Made by a program: the position numbers and the translations under genes | The notes under the pieces: model-generated | The model's database searches: none | The model's input: only the letters and a program-made list of their open reading frames with translations | Told to the model about the DNA's origin: nothing | Shown: one piece after another, positions 42,188 to 52,859 of the stretch | Layout of the letters: each line of letters opens with the position of its first letter | Position numbering within the stretch: position 1 is the stretch's first letter | Assembly: GCA_024509875.1 (NCBI GenBank) | Contig: JAMPIV010008058.1 | Location: 193,501 to 257,500, forward strand | DNA: 64,000 bases | Direction of reading: 5' to 3' | Origin: Oreohelix idahoensis | Lineage: Eukaryota > Mollusca > Gastropoda > Stylommatophora > Oreohelicidae

Positions 42188-44856
42188 ATACCACTCCAGA
42201 AGAGATGAGGAAGGCACAGGCTGGGGATAAGACCCTCAAGCCTTGTTTCAGGAAATTGTCAACTTGTCATACAACTCCAGGCAAGGGAGATTTTTACATG
42301 AAAAACAAGTTGATGTATAGGAAGACTGGAGCTAGATCCAAAGGTCAGGGACAGCTGGTACTTCCTAAAAGATATAGGGCAGAATTAATAAGGAGCCTAC
42401 ATGTGAAACCAGATGGGGACCATGAGAAAATAGGTACCATCATCCAAAAGGTGGCTCACAATTATTATTGGCCCAAGGCAAGATGGGACATTGAGAATTT
42501 TGTAGAAAGGTGTAGCATAGCACATGAGGGAACACCCACAAGTGGGAACATTGATCAGGACCTGGACACGCCACGGGGCAAAATTAGGCCTGATAATAAA
42601 AAGAAATATAAATTTGATAAAGTGGACCAAATGGAATGGGAAGCCCCTTTTCACGGACAAGCTTCACTTAACTGTTTTACAATGGCCACTATGCGGAGAG
42701 TGCAAAAAGATGTCTTACCCCAGGATAAGCCGAAAATCCCTCAATCGGACTTAAACAAACTGGAGGAAGAAGATGTAGAGAGGAAATCTCTCATCAAGAA
42801 TTTTAAGTGGGGAGAAAGCCCCAAGAAAAAATTGGTAGCGGTCGTTTTGTGCATGATAATTCTGGGAAGAAAAATCATCACTATAGCGCTTCGAGTGGAA
42901 GAGACCATACCGGTGCATGGACAAATAGGTCCACAAAATTAAAGGTCCATATGTAACGCTGTTAAGAACGTGGACTGATGAAAAGGCAGAGGAAAATATT
43001 ACATCCTCATACCAATATGTGAATGAGCTGACCACTCGTTTAAAAACTGGCTGGAAACTTGCCAATGAAAATTTGAAACAAGCCAGGAAGAAACATGCTG
43101 CCTATTATAACAGGAAAGCTAAAGACAGAGATTTGGCTGTGGGAGAGAAGGTACTGCTTCTTCTCCCGGTAGTCAGAATAAGTTACAAATTGGATGGCAA
43201 GGTCCATATACAGTTCTAGAGAAGGTGTCTAGAACAAATTATAAGATAGATAAGAAGGGGAAAGAAAAAATCTATCATGTGAATCTCCTGAAGAAATATT
43301 TGGAAAGAGAACATCAGGAAGAGACACACTTGTTGACCTTGTCCATTGCCATGGAGATGAAAAAGGAACCACTTTCATCATTTGAATATCCATTACACCC
43401 CTGTGAGACAGCGGCACAGGTGAAAATCAGTACACATTTAACGAAAAATCAGAAAGAGAGAGTGCAACAGGTTCTAGAAAATCATACAGAGGTGTTAACA
43501 GACCGACCGGGGCATACAAACTTATTGGAATATGATATGAAACTGATAGACCCCACACCTGTCTGTATGAAACCCTATTCGATTCCTTTTGCTAAGGAGA
43601 AAGCTTTGAAGGAAGAGATAGACTATTTGTTGAAGGAAGGAATTATTTCACACAGTGAATCTTCGTATAGTTCCAGTGTTGTACTCTTAAGGAAACCCTC
43701 TGGAGAACATAGACTCTGTATAGATTACAGGAGACTGAATGCTATTACAGAAGGACAGGTGGATCCATTGCCGGATACAAATCAGTTGTTTGCCAGGCTA
43801 AATAAAGCTAAATATTTCTCAAAAGTGGATCTGAGTAAAGGATACTATCAGATTCCAGTAAAGCCTGAGGTTAGACCATACCTAGCTTTTAGTACCTCAG
43901 AGGGACACTATGAGTTTAACAGATTGCCATTTGGATTGAAGAATGCGCCTAGTGTCTTCTCTAGAATGATGAGAAAATTATTGGACCCTCTGAATAATCC
44001 ATGTATCACAAATTTCATGGATGATATCCTTATAGCAACAGAAACATTTGAGGAACACATTGACTCTCTGAACATGCTGTTTAATCGACTTAGAGAAGCG
44101 AATTTAACAGCCCGACCAACCAAATGTTGCGTTGGATGTAAAGAATTAGAATTCTTGGGACACACAGTTTATCAGGGAAACATGACCCCTGACCCAAAGA
44201 ATTTAGAGAAACTAAAGAAAGCTCCGAGACCACAAACCAAGAAAGACGTGAGATCCTTTGTCTCATTATGTGGTTTCTACCAAAAGTATATCAAAAACTT
44301 TAATTCCATATGTGCACCGTTAACTGATTTGACACGTAAAGGAAATCCAGATCGAATTACATGGACACCACAATGTGAATTGGCTTACCAGGAATTGAAG
44401 GAAAAGCTCACAAGCAAACCTATTTTGAAATTACCTGACTTAAGTCAAGAATTCATTGTAAGGACGGATGCCAGTAATATTGGGTTAGGTGCAACTCTGC
44501 TACAGAAATCAGATGCATTGGATGGGGAATTAAGCCCAGTGGCATATGCTAGCAGAAAGTTGAATAAAGCTGAAACCAACTACTCAACTAGCGAAAAAGA
44601 ATGTCTTGCAGTAATATGGGCGATAAAGAAATTCAATATTTATCTGTATGGGAAGGCATTTAAGTTGCAAACGGACCACAAACCCTTGTCATTTCTAGCG
44701 CAGGCTAGACATGAGAATTCTAGATTACTCCGTTGGTCATTATTGATCCAGCCATATGAGTTTTGCATAGAGTATATAAGTGGAAAAACAAATCTGGGAG
44801 CGGATTTTTTAAGCCGCCATCCGTGTGATGAGAATCACCGTAAGCCCCAGAAATAA
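42181..44856 (+). pseudogene. Pol remnant of the gypsy array, copy 2
   Basis: Same architecture as copy 1: integrase zinc-finger-like piece, a 430-bp region with no integrase core, the GPY module, then RT and RNase H. From 43225 to 44856 the RT/RNase H part is open for 543 residues and includes RLCIDYRRLN, VDLSKGYYQIP, FMDD, RTDASNIGLG and QTDHKPL. Breaks: a stop at 42940-42942 and a one-base deletion near 43168 (ctcccggt versus ctccctggt in copy 1) that puts the GPY module out of frame with RT. It lacks protease and integrase DDE. The RT part is better preserved than in copy 1. Confidence 0.85.
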
Positions 44857-44913
44857 TAATAAATTTCTCTATGTGTATATAGAATTATAGACTGACATAT
44901 AACGTCTGTTTTA

Positions 44914-44926
44914 AGTGGGGAGAATT
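44914..44926 (+). promoter_or_regulatory. Polypurine tract before LTR3
   Basis: agtggggagaatt immediately before TGTCGTGAA of LTR3; same as before LTR2. Confidence 0.7.
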
Positions 44927-46874
44927 TGTCGTGAATCATTCTAAATCCACACATATAAATTAAAAGGTAAATGTAAAGCCTAACAAATAAATTCTATAAA
45001 AGGAAAGAAGAATGGTAAAGAACAGTGCTGTCACAGTGACGGTACTCGAGAACCCCCTTTTTTATGCTCCGTCTGCAAAATTGTAACGCTTTCACGTTGA
45101 TAGTAAGCCTACTGCATCATACACGCGTTTCCACAACACAATAAAACGGGTACTGCAGTTCTAAGAAAAACCTTGAGATACGCAAGCTGATTAATGACCT
45201 AAATTAATACTAACATTAATTACACTACGTTAACATAAAGGGACGGACAGATGGACTTAGGATAGAAAGAAGGGAGGGCTGATCGGAGGAACACATGCAA
45301 CACTAAACACGCGTCTCGTGATATTAATGCCACCCCTAACAAGCGTAAGGCCAGACGCAATACTTTTTTTCAGATGGACAGTGATAAAAAACACTACAAC
45401 TACGAGAGTATGTTTAAAAACCTGAAAAATGCTTATTGGGAAACATGACATTCTACTGTTTTATGTCCGAAATCCTGACATTAGTATGACAGTACAGCAG
45501 ACACCCTAAAAGTTTGGAAGTGAGGAGGTGGTAACAGCACGACTATCCTGGAAAATACATATTTTGAACGCCGCCACTTAGCCCCATAAAACTTATATAT
45601 TTGGGTTCCTTAGGACTTGCTGACAAAGAATATGTTAAGTGTTATGCAAATAGTCTAGGAATTAATAGGTTATAGCCTAAATAAAATAGTGGTGCTGTCA
45701 GACAACACCAAAATCAGAATCGCTCAGTGGCAGATTTTTAAACCACCATTGTACGGGAAATAGGTCCCCATGTTACCTCCTATTTGATTGGATAGAAATA
45801 AATGTAAGGCTAAACACGATTAGTCGGAATATAAATACTATCTTTCGTTTTTAGGGGAGACGGATGGAAGAGTACTTTTTTCAAACGCTTGGGTAAACAT
45901 GGCACGATTGGTTAGACCCGTCAATATAGTCACTTAGACGCGTCAGTTCAACACCAGATTTTCAAAAATACTTTCTAAAGCAACAGTGCGTTGAGAATCA
46001 GCTTATATTTTTCTAAATAAAAGCCTGAGACAGAGGCAGATCGGAATTTGTGCCATAATTTGTGCCATTATTCTTCACCAGTCAACGTATCTGTTTATTA
46101 TTTCCATGAATTGTGGGACTGTGGTCCTAAAGTTATTGAGCAGCACCTGGTCAGAGCTTTGCTGAATCCAGAGGCGGACAGCATACTCCTTGGTCCATAT
46201 AGCAAACAGTGAGGTGTCTCCAGAACACAGGGGAGCAATCGAGCAGAGGAGTCTTTTCCTGCCGCCATCACGAAAGATAAGCCTATGTGGACAGCGGAGC
46301 TCAACATTATGAAACCCCATCTTAAACTGACATTGTATAAAATTAAGAGGGGAAATTAATTGTTTTAATGCCAGGAACTGAGAACATCTCCAATACTAGT
46401 TCCAACAGAAACAAACACTTGAAGTCATGATGACAAATAACAACCTATCTTGAAATACAAAACCAGTATTACCTCATAGTACTACTACACAACTGACCCA
46501 CATAGTAGAATACTAATAAAATATGTCACTACACGATTCATATTTATAAATTATGTACATATAAATTGTGATTACATTTTATTATGATTCCTGGTTCACT
46601 GTGTAGTTGAATCAGGATCTCTATTAGTGAAAGTACTTAATACATATATATATTTGAAAATTTACCAGTGACTCATTTAAGATAGTCTCATAGAGTGTTA
46701 TATGTATGTGAGTGTCACAATGTTGTCAAGTGTGGTGGAATAAATTAAATTGTTTATTTGTCTGTTATTGTTGTGACTTACACTTCATAATTTACATAAC
46801 CCTAGACATTCAACGTAGTCATCACAATATTCCAGAATATTTCTGACTGAGGTATAAATATGTGGTAGCAAGTA

Positions 46875-49800
46875 TAATAATAATAGGCCCTTCAGTCATA
46901 ACTGACTATGGGAATGCGCCCCTGAGGTGGCAGCCCTCAGCTGCTTATTTTCCTGGTGCTCCTTTCGACGTTTTCTCCTCACCTCTGCTTCTTGTGTGAG
47001 CCTCTCTTCGCCCAATCTGAGGTGGTGCCGTAAATAGCATCGCCACTTATTGCGATCGGCAGCTTCATCCTCCCATGTTGCTGGATCCATGTCCAGTGCC
47101 CTCATATCTCTCTTGCACACATCTTTGAACCTCAGCTGTGGTCGCCCAACTGTTCTCTTGCCATCTGCTAATTGTCCGTAGAAGATATCTTTTGGGATGC
47201 GACCATCTTCCATGCGGCGAACATGGCCAAGCCAGCGAAGTCTGCGCTGTCTAAGCAGCGTATACATACTTTGAAGGCCAGCACGTGACAACACCTCGAC
47301 ATTTGTCACTTTATCTTTCCACGAGATGCCGAGGATGCGGCGTAGACACCGCAAATGGAAGGTATTGAGTCTTCTTTCTTGCTTAGCATAGGTCGTCCAG
47401 GTCTCGCTGCCATATAGGAGTGTGCTGGTGACGCAGGCATTATATACCGCAGCTTTGGTCTTCATTGTGAGTTTAGAGTTTCCCCAAACACGCGATGTGA
47501 GGCGGGCAAAGGTAGCTGCAGCTTTGCCAATGCGGCTGTCGATTTCTGTATCCAGTGAGAGTTTGTCATTGATGGTAGACCCTAGGTATGTGAAGTGGTG
47601 CACCACTGCCAATTCATAGTTATCGATAGTGATAACTGGTGCAGCACCCACATCCTGACTCAGCACATTCGTTTTCTTTAGACTTATTGTGAGGCCAAAG
47701 TCCTTGCATGCTTTAGTGAAGCGATTCATCAAGCTCTGAAGCTCCTGTTGGCTTTGAGTGACGACTGCAGCATCATCAGCGAACAACAAGTCTCTTATAG
47801 TGACCCTTCTGATTTTTGTTTTTGCCTTCAGCCTTGAAAGATTAAACAGACGGCCATCTGACCTAGTGTGAAGGCATATTCCTTCAGTTGCATCTCTGAA
47901 TGCATGTTTCCAGAGTAAGGCAAAGAAGATTCCGAAGAGGGTCGGAGCCAGAACACAGCCTTGTTTAACGCCACTTCGTATATCAAAGGGCTGTGACGTG
48001 CTTCCAGCATATTGGACTGTTCCCTTCATGTCGTCATGGAATGACTTTATCATTTCCAGCATTTTAGAAGGGCAGCCTATTTTCAGGAGGATTTTAAAGA
48101 GTCCATCCCTACTAACCAGGTCGAATGCTTTTGTGAGGTCTATAAAGGCGATATATAATGGTCTTTTCTGCTCTCTTGATTTTTCCTGAAGCTGGCGGAG
48201 AGAGAAGATCATGTCTGTTGTTGATCTGCCAGCTCGGAATCCACACTGTGCCTCTGGATATATGCGCTCAGCTAACTTGTGTAGTCGCATTAAGATGACT
48301 TTGGCAAAAACCTTACCAACAATACTAAGAAGAGAGATGCCTCTGTAGTTATTGCAATCACTTCTGTCTCCTTTATTTTTATACAGTGTTACAATCTTGG
48401 CATCTCGCATGTCTTGAGGAATAGTTGTCTCTTCCCAGCACTGGCACAGCATCCTATGCAGGGGATGTAATAGCGTGCTCTTACAGCATTTGATTAAATC
48501 AGGAGGAATCCCATCACTGCCTGGTGCTTTGCCAGAGGCCAAGCTATCAATGGCCTTACTGAGTTCCTCTAATGTTGGTTCGGCATCCAGCTCCTCCATA
48601 GTTGGCAGACTATTGACAGCATCAAGGGCTGCAGGCGTAACGGTATTGTCTCTAGCGTAAAGCTCAGAGTAGTGCTCGATCCACCTCTCCATCTGCTTAC
48701 CCTTATCGGTTAGCTTCTCTCCGCTGATGGTTTTTAGCGGTGCCGTCTTACTTTTATGGGGGCCAAATGCTTTCTTTATACCGTCATACATTTGTCTAAT
48801 GTTGCCTGTTTGCGCTGCGATCTGGATGCTCTCACTGAGCTGGAGCCAATAGTCATTTGCACAGCGTCGAGCAGTTTGTTGAACTTTGCTTCTCGTAGCC
48901 CTCAGGATCTGTAGGGTTCTGGCACTCGGTGAACGTTTGTATTCATTCATAGCACTGCGCTTAGCTTCAATAACAGGTGCCATCACATCTGATGAAGCGT
49001 CAAACCAGTCATTTGACTTTGCTGTTTTCTTACCAAAGGTGGCAAGTGCAGTACTTTGAATGGTGTTCCGTAGATGCTCCCAGTTCTCTGCAATAGTATC
49101 ACCATGCTGAGGGCTACTGAGCACTTTCTTGAAGGTCTCAGTGAATTGAGCGATCATGAAAGGGTCTGACATCTTGCTGGTATCAATGCGTGGTTTCCCT
49201 TCATGTCTGACACGATAGAGTTTTCTTGGTTGTGCTCTGATTTTGCAGCAAACCAAGGAGTGATCTGTGTCACAGTCTGCACTATGGTACGAGCGCGTGG
49301 AGAGCACAGACCTGAGGAGTGGCCTTCTGACGAGAATCAGGTCAAGTTGGTGCCAGTGCTTGGATCGTGGGTGTCTCCATGACACCTTATGCTGGGGTTT
49401 TGTCTGAAAGTAGGTGTTGGTCACGCAGAGGTCATGGTGGACGCACAACTCTAAGAGCCGTTGTCCATTTTCATTCATCTTGCCAATACCAAACCTGCCC
49501 AGACATGAAGGCCATGAAACATTATCGGCACCCACTCTAGCGTTAAAGTCACCAAGGAGAACAAGCTGTTCTTGCCTAGGTATGCTTTTGATTACTGCTG
49601 CTAGATTCTCGTAGAACTCATCTTTAGCTTCTGAGGCAGAGTACAGAGTAGGAGCATACACACTGACAAGGGTGATGGGACCTGTGCTAGTTTGCAGGCG
49701 GAGCGTTAACAGGCGTTCTGATCCATTCTTGCCTGGTTCAACCATGTTAGTTAGCGATTTTTTGACCGCAAAACCTACTCCGTGTTCTCTAGCTTTATTA

Positions 49801-50523
49801 AGATCTTTCCCTTGCCAATAAAATGTGTAGTCCTTCTCGCTCACCGTTCCAGAGCCCGCCAGGCGCGTTTCCTGAAGTGCAGCTATATCCACCTGAAGTC
49901 GTTTAAGCTCATCATTAATTATGGCTGTCTTCCTTACATCGTTTACATCCTGTAGGTTTTCGGATAGTCCAATCAACATAGTCCGGACGTTCCAGCATCC
50001 CAATCTGAGAGTTTGCTTATTTCTATTTTTTCGATAATTGCTTGGTGCAAAATTTTCTGTCCACAGTTCGGGTTTGACCCTAATCCCCATGCACCCAATG
50101 GGGAAAGCAGACAGTGGCGGGACAACACCTTATTGACTGGGGGCTGCCCAGCTTGAAGCGGGCGGTAGCTGTCCAGTGAGATCCTAGAACCTCTCCCACT
50201 GTCGGAAGTAGCCCCTGGCGCCATGCCCTACGCCAATTGGGCAAAATGCTTATAACCGGTAACTGCTACTTCCCGTGTTTTGCCGACACCTATAGGGTGA
50301 AGCTGGAGTGTCCTCTCCAGGGCGCGAGCTTGGGCACAGTTATATGGAGATCAAGCTGTTGCCCATGCAGCATGTTCCCCCTCTCCATACAGCCGGTAGA
50401 TCCAAAGGAACGGCAGTAGCCGATACAGTTTGGTACCAGCCATGTCGCAGGAGTTGCCAGAATAATGTCGAATCGACATTAGACTGCCTTAGGGACTTCG
50501 ACTCCGGATTTATCCTCAGGGTT
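46875..50523 (-). mobile_element. RTE-like LINE in LTR3, long copy
   Basis: 3649 bp with duplication TAGCAAGTA at 46866-46874 and 50524-50532, inserted antisense to the gypsy. The 3' end on the left is a (tta)n tail (taataataata on the plus strand). It has about 430 bp of 5' leader beyond the first Met, so it may be full length. Same family as the truncated copy at 14618-17537. Confidence 0.92.
46896..50090 (-). CDS. LINE endonuclease/RT in LTR3, intact
   Basis: 1064 residues without a stop. The EEP endonuclease begins near residue 30 (LGCWNVRTM) and continues with AALQETRLAG, VSVYAPT, LLGDFNARVG and DTDHSLV, so all four main active-site blocks are present. RT has GKAPGSDGIPPD, CGFRAGRSTTDM, AFIDLTKAFD, GVKQGCVLAPTLF and catalytic FADDAAVV. 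The C-terminus has YGSETWTTYAK, LRWLGHVRRM and GRPQLRFKDVCKRDM. This copy is potentially active and defines what is missing from the copy at 14618. The upstream region has no second ORF that I trust. Clade assignment (RTE-like) rests on the single ORF and the trinucleotide tail. Confidence 0.92.
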   Translation of the reverse strand: MGIRVKPELWTENFAPSNYRKNRNKQTLRLGCWNVRTMLIGLSENLQDVNDVRKTAIINDELKRLQVDIAALQETRLAGSGTVSEKDYTFYWQGKDLNKAREHGVGFAVKKSLTNMVEPGKNGSERLLTLRLQTSTGPITLVSVYAPTLYSASEAKDEFYENLAAVIKSIPRQEQLVLLGDFNARVGADNVSWPSCLGRFGIGKMNENGQRLLELCVHHDLCVTNTYFQTKPQHKVSWRHPRSKHWHQLDLILVRRPLLRSVLSTRSYHSADCDTDHSLVCCKIRAQPRKLYRVRHEGKPRIDTSKMSDPFMIAQFTETFKKVLSSPQHGDTIAENWEHLRNTIQSTALATFGKKTAKSNDWFDASSDVMAPVIEAKRSAMNEYKRSPSARTLQILRATRSKVQQTARRCANDYWLQLSESIQIAAQTGNIRQMYDGIKKAFGPHKSKTAPLKTISGEKLTDKGKQMERWIEHYSELYARDNTVTPAALDAVNSLPTMEELDAEPTLEELSKAIDSLASGKAPGSDGIPPDLIKCCKSTLLHPLHRMLCQCWEETTIPQDMRDAKIVTLYKNKGDRSDCNNYRGISLLSIVGKVFAKVILMRLHKLAERIYPEAQCGFRAGRSTTDMIFSLRQLQEKSREQKRPLYIAFIDLTKAFDLVSRDGLFKILLKIGCPSKMLEMIKSFHDDMKGTVQYAGSTSQPFDIRSGVKQGCVLAPTLFGIFFALLWKHAFRDATEGICLHTRSDGRLFNLSRLKAKTKIRRVTIRDLLFADDAAVVTQSQQELQSLMNRFTKACKDFGLTISLKKTNVLSQDVGAAPVITIDNYELAVVHHFTYLGSTINDKLSLDTEIDSRIGKAAATFARLTSRVWGNSKLTMKTKAAVYNACVTSTLLYGSETWTTYAKQERRLNTFHLRCLRRILGISWKDKVTNVEVLSRAGLQSMYTLLRQRRLRWLGHVRRMEDGRIPKDIFYGQLADGKRTVGRPQLRFKDVCKRDMRALDMDPATWEDEAADRNKWRCYLRHHLRLGEERLTQEAEVRRKRRKEHQENKQLRAATSGAHSHSQL

Positions 50524-50645
50524 TAGCAAGTAAGGTCACCTGTAATACACTACACTTATTAGATACAGATACCTTCACAGCTGATCTCAGTCAGTACACT
50601 AAGTCCCCTATAAATATTTATAACATCCCATTTTACCACACATAC

Positions 50646-51560
50646 AAAGAAAACATGTTCAAACAGATACAATAAATGATAGGACTGAACATCAGTAGAA
50701 GGCCAATAAACAACCTCTGATATGCAGACAACACCATTTTGTTAGCTGAAAGTGAACAAGACTTACAAGAACTAGTGAAACAAGTAAACAGCATAAGTCA
50801 TATGGATTGCACATTAACATCACGAAAACGAAAACTATGGTAATTAGCAAAACAGACGATAAGCCCACATTAAAGATAGCATAAATGGGAAAATCCTGGA
50901 ACAAGTCAAGAGTTTCTCACATCTTGGTCATATAATAACAGAAGATGGCATATGTGAAACAGAAATCAAGAAGAGAATAGGAATGTGCAGTCTGGCTGAG
51001 CGAGTACGGATCGAAGAGGGAAGGCAAACCCGGTCCCAAAAAATGCCGTGCTGAAGTCGGATGTGTCGACCGAAAGGTGCAGATATCACAGCTATGGCGT
51101 AAACAGACACAACGCAACCACCGTCCTTTTCAGGGCGAACGAGGAAGAAGAAGAAGAAGAAAAACATGAGACAAATACTGACATCTAAACAATTAGCTCA
51201 CAAATTTAAACAGAGAATTATCAAGCGTTATATATATTATTTATTTCTGTATGGTGTAGAAAGATGAACAAGCAATTGGAAGTAAGAACTGAGGCTCTTG
51301 AGATGTGAATATATATATATATATAAATGGGGCACACTCATGGAAAGAGAAGAAATCAAATAAAGAGGTACAACAAAACTTAGGTATGAAAAGAGAATTA
51401 ATATTTTGACCATGTAAAAAGACATAACACCTTGCAGCAGACCATAATAGAAGGAAGAGTTGAAGGCAAACGTGCAAGGGAAAGACAGCACTATAAGTGG
51501 GAAGATATGATCAGGAGATGGACAGGAAAGAGGATATGGCTCATCCTATAAAGCAAAGTG
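50646..51560 (+). pseudogene. Relic LINE, right half beyond the gypsy array
   Basis: Continues the RT relic from 25560-25788. In broken frames: YADNTILLAESEQDLQELV (a YADD-type catalytic block with Asn for the second Asp), LGHIITEDG, EIKKRIG, LTSKQLAHKFKQRIIK, FLYGVE, and a last GRVEGKRARER...WEDMIRRW region. Several stops and frameshifts show that it was dead well before the younger insertions. It is interrupted by an unrelated block at about 50985-51165. Confidence 0.8.
50985..51165. repeat. Unclassified insertion inside the relic LINE
   Basis: A GC-richer block (tctggctgagcgagtacgg ... ccgtccttttcagggcgaacg) ends in a (gaa)n tract that could be a tail. It separates EIKKRIG from the LTSKQ block of the LINE. 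No tRNA boxes are clear; possibly a short SINE. Confidence 0.4.
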
Positions 51561-51704
51561 CTTGAGAAATCCGCACTGCAAAATATATATCTAGACAAAG
51601 TGTTTTAGCGTTGGCTGTTTGGCGAAATAACCATCAACAATAATAGCTTCGTGCTTCTTTGAAAGTGAAGCCAGACATGAAGTATTATCAAACAAATTAA
51701 GATA

Positions 51705-52518
51705 CAGCCATCCCCCGGTCTTAAATCGCTTGATTAGCACTGTTTCGATATAACGCTGTTTCTATTTTATGTCATAAACCCATTATACGCTTTAAAAATT
51801 TGATCTCACGCTGTGCGCTAAATTCCATGGGAGGCAGGGATATAACTTTCAAGTTCAATCAGGGTGGTGAGATGGCCATTATGCTAGCATAATGAAGCCT
51901 AACCCCAATATGGAATGCAGTTCTATGGTAATTCGTAACATAGGACAAGATCTTAATTGCTCCAAGATGCTTCTTGAAGAAACAGAGGTGGTAAAACAAC
52001 GCAAACTCGATTTTTTGTTTTCTTTTTTAAAGTCTCGTCCAATATCTTCTGTCCCCATTGACCAAGTAGCCGTGCCTTCTACATCGGGAGCCAGAAAAAC
52101 GTTTCCATCCCCTACAAAACCATCTGCTAACCGGTCGTCTGATGATGAAGACAGCTCCGCCGTGACAACTGTAGTCACAATCGACCAAAGTAGTAGTGAT
52201 TAAAGTCATGCAATATTGTTTTTTAAGTATGTTTTTGTTACAAGAACTCATATCTTATAAGGATGACTATCAATACATAATATTTTGTTTGTGTTCAATA
52301 TGTTTGATAATTATATGTAGGTAATAAATGTTGTTTACTATTTATTTTGTTGTTGTTTTGTTTCACTTTTACTTAATTGTTATACAGTTTTCTGGACCTT
52401 GGGAAAGAATTAATTTGTTCTGTATTAAGACTTATGGGAAATCGATTTTCGTTTAGCGATTTTTCGGCTAGCACTGGTATTTCAGGAATGAATTAAAGCA
52501 CAAAGCTGGAAATTGCTG
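51705..52518 (+). mobile_element. Tigger/pogo-like DNA transposon remnant
   Basis: Starts TA then CAGCCATCCCCCGG at 51703-51718, the usual look of a Tigger-type terminal repeat. It ends around attgctgta at 52513-52520 with a decayed inverted end. Inside, aataaatcg-type palindromes (aaatcgctt / aaatcgatt) occur near both ends. Most of the transposase is gone. Confidence 0.55.
51892..52203 (+). pseudogene. C-terminal scrap of a Tigger-like transposase
   Basis: A 103-residue frame with DLNCSKMLLEETEVVKQRKL followed by a low-complexity Ser/Pro/Thr tail (VPSTSGARK, SSDDEDSS). The EE.EV.KQ.KLD.FF pattern is what I recall from the end of invertebrate Tigger transposases. No DDE residues or DNA-binding domain remain, so it is inactive. 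Confidence 0.5.
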
Positions 52519-52589
52519 TATGTCAAGCCCGCAATGGGCTAAGGAGTTCCGGACACTAATTTATATACAACAAAAATGTTACACAACTG

Positions 52590-52850
52590 CATAAGTTGGC
52601 ATAATAGATAGAACAATGAATTTGAAAGTTGCAACCAAGGTGGATTGGGTTCAATTCCCAGTGCAAGCGGAAAACTTAATAGGTGGCTGACAATGTAGGG
52701 TTAAGACACAAGTGGGCCTGCCCCTGTAGAGTGTAAAGGAGATAAGGGAGCCGACACTTGTTTGACAGGGGGACGAATTGTGATAGTCAGATTGCCTCCT
52801 GTTGTAACGCTCGCTATAATTAACATACACAACCGTTAAATAATGCGACA
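52590..52850 (+). repeat. SINE-like element with B-box
   Basis: A degenerate tRNA-like head (aatagatagaacaatgaatttgaaagttgcaacc) leads to a B-box-like gggttcaattccc at about 52649-52661. A 170-bp body rich in gggcctgcccctg and aaggagataaggg follows. The ends are not defined. Confidence 0.5.
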
Positions 52851-52859
52851 AGTATTAAT

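Larger units (their letters stand above)
25789..50640 (+). mobile_element. Tandem gypsy array LTR-int-LTR-int-LTR
   Basis: Three LTRs of a second Gmr1-like family (2.06 kb each without insertions) alternate with two internal regions of 4335 and 4334 bp. The outer edges are bounded by a single 5-bp duplication, CATAC, at 25784-25788 and 50641-50645. The LTRs read TG...CA (TGTCGTGAA ... TTTTACCACA), except that LTR1 has TT at the first two bases. The array therefore grew in place after one insertion, most simply by unequal LTR-LTR recombination. Each LTR now carries a LINE: the same one in LTR1 and LTR2, and a different one in LTR3. Confidence 0.9.
44927..50640 (+). repeat. LTR3 of the gypsy array, with a different LINE
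   Basis: 2056 bp of LTR, interrupted at 46875 by a LINE on the other strand. It keeps the uninterrupted sequence ccagtattacctcatagtactac near 46463-46488, which is the empty site for the RTE-like insertion of LTR1 and LTR2. Private states include gaatcatt, cacgaaag, ttatatg and caagtg. Confidence 0.9.
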
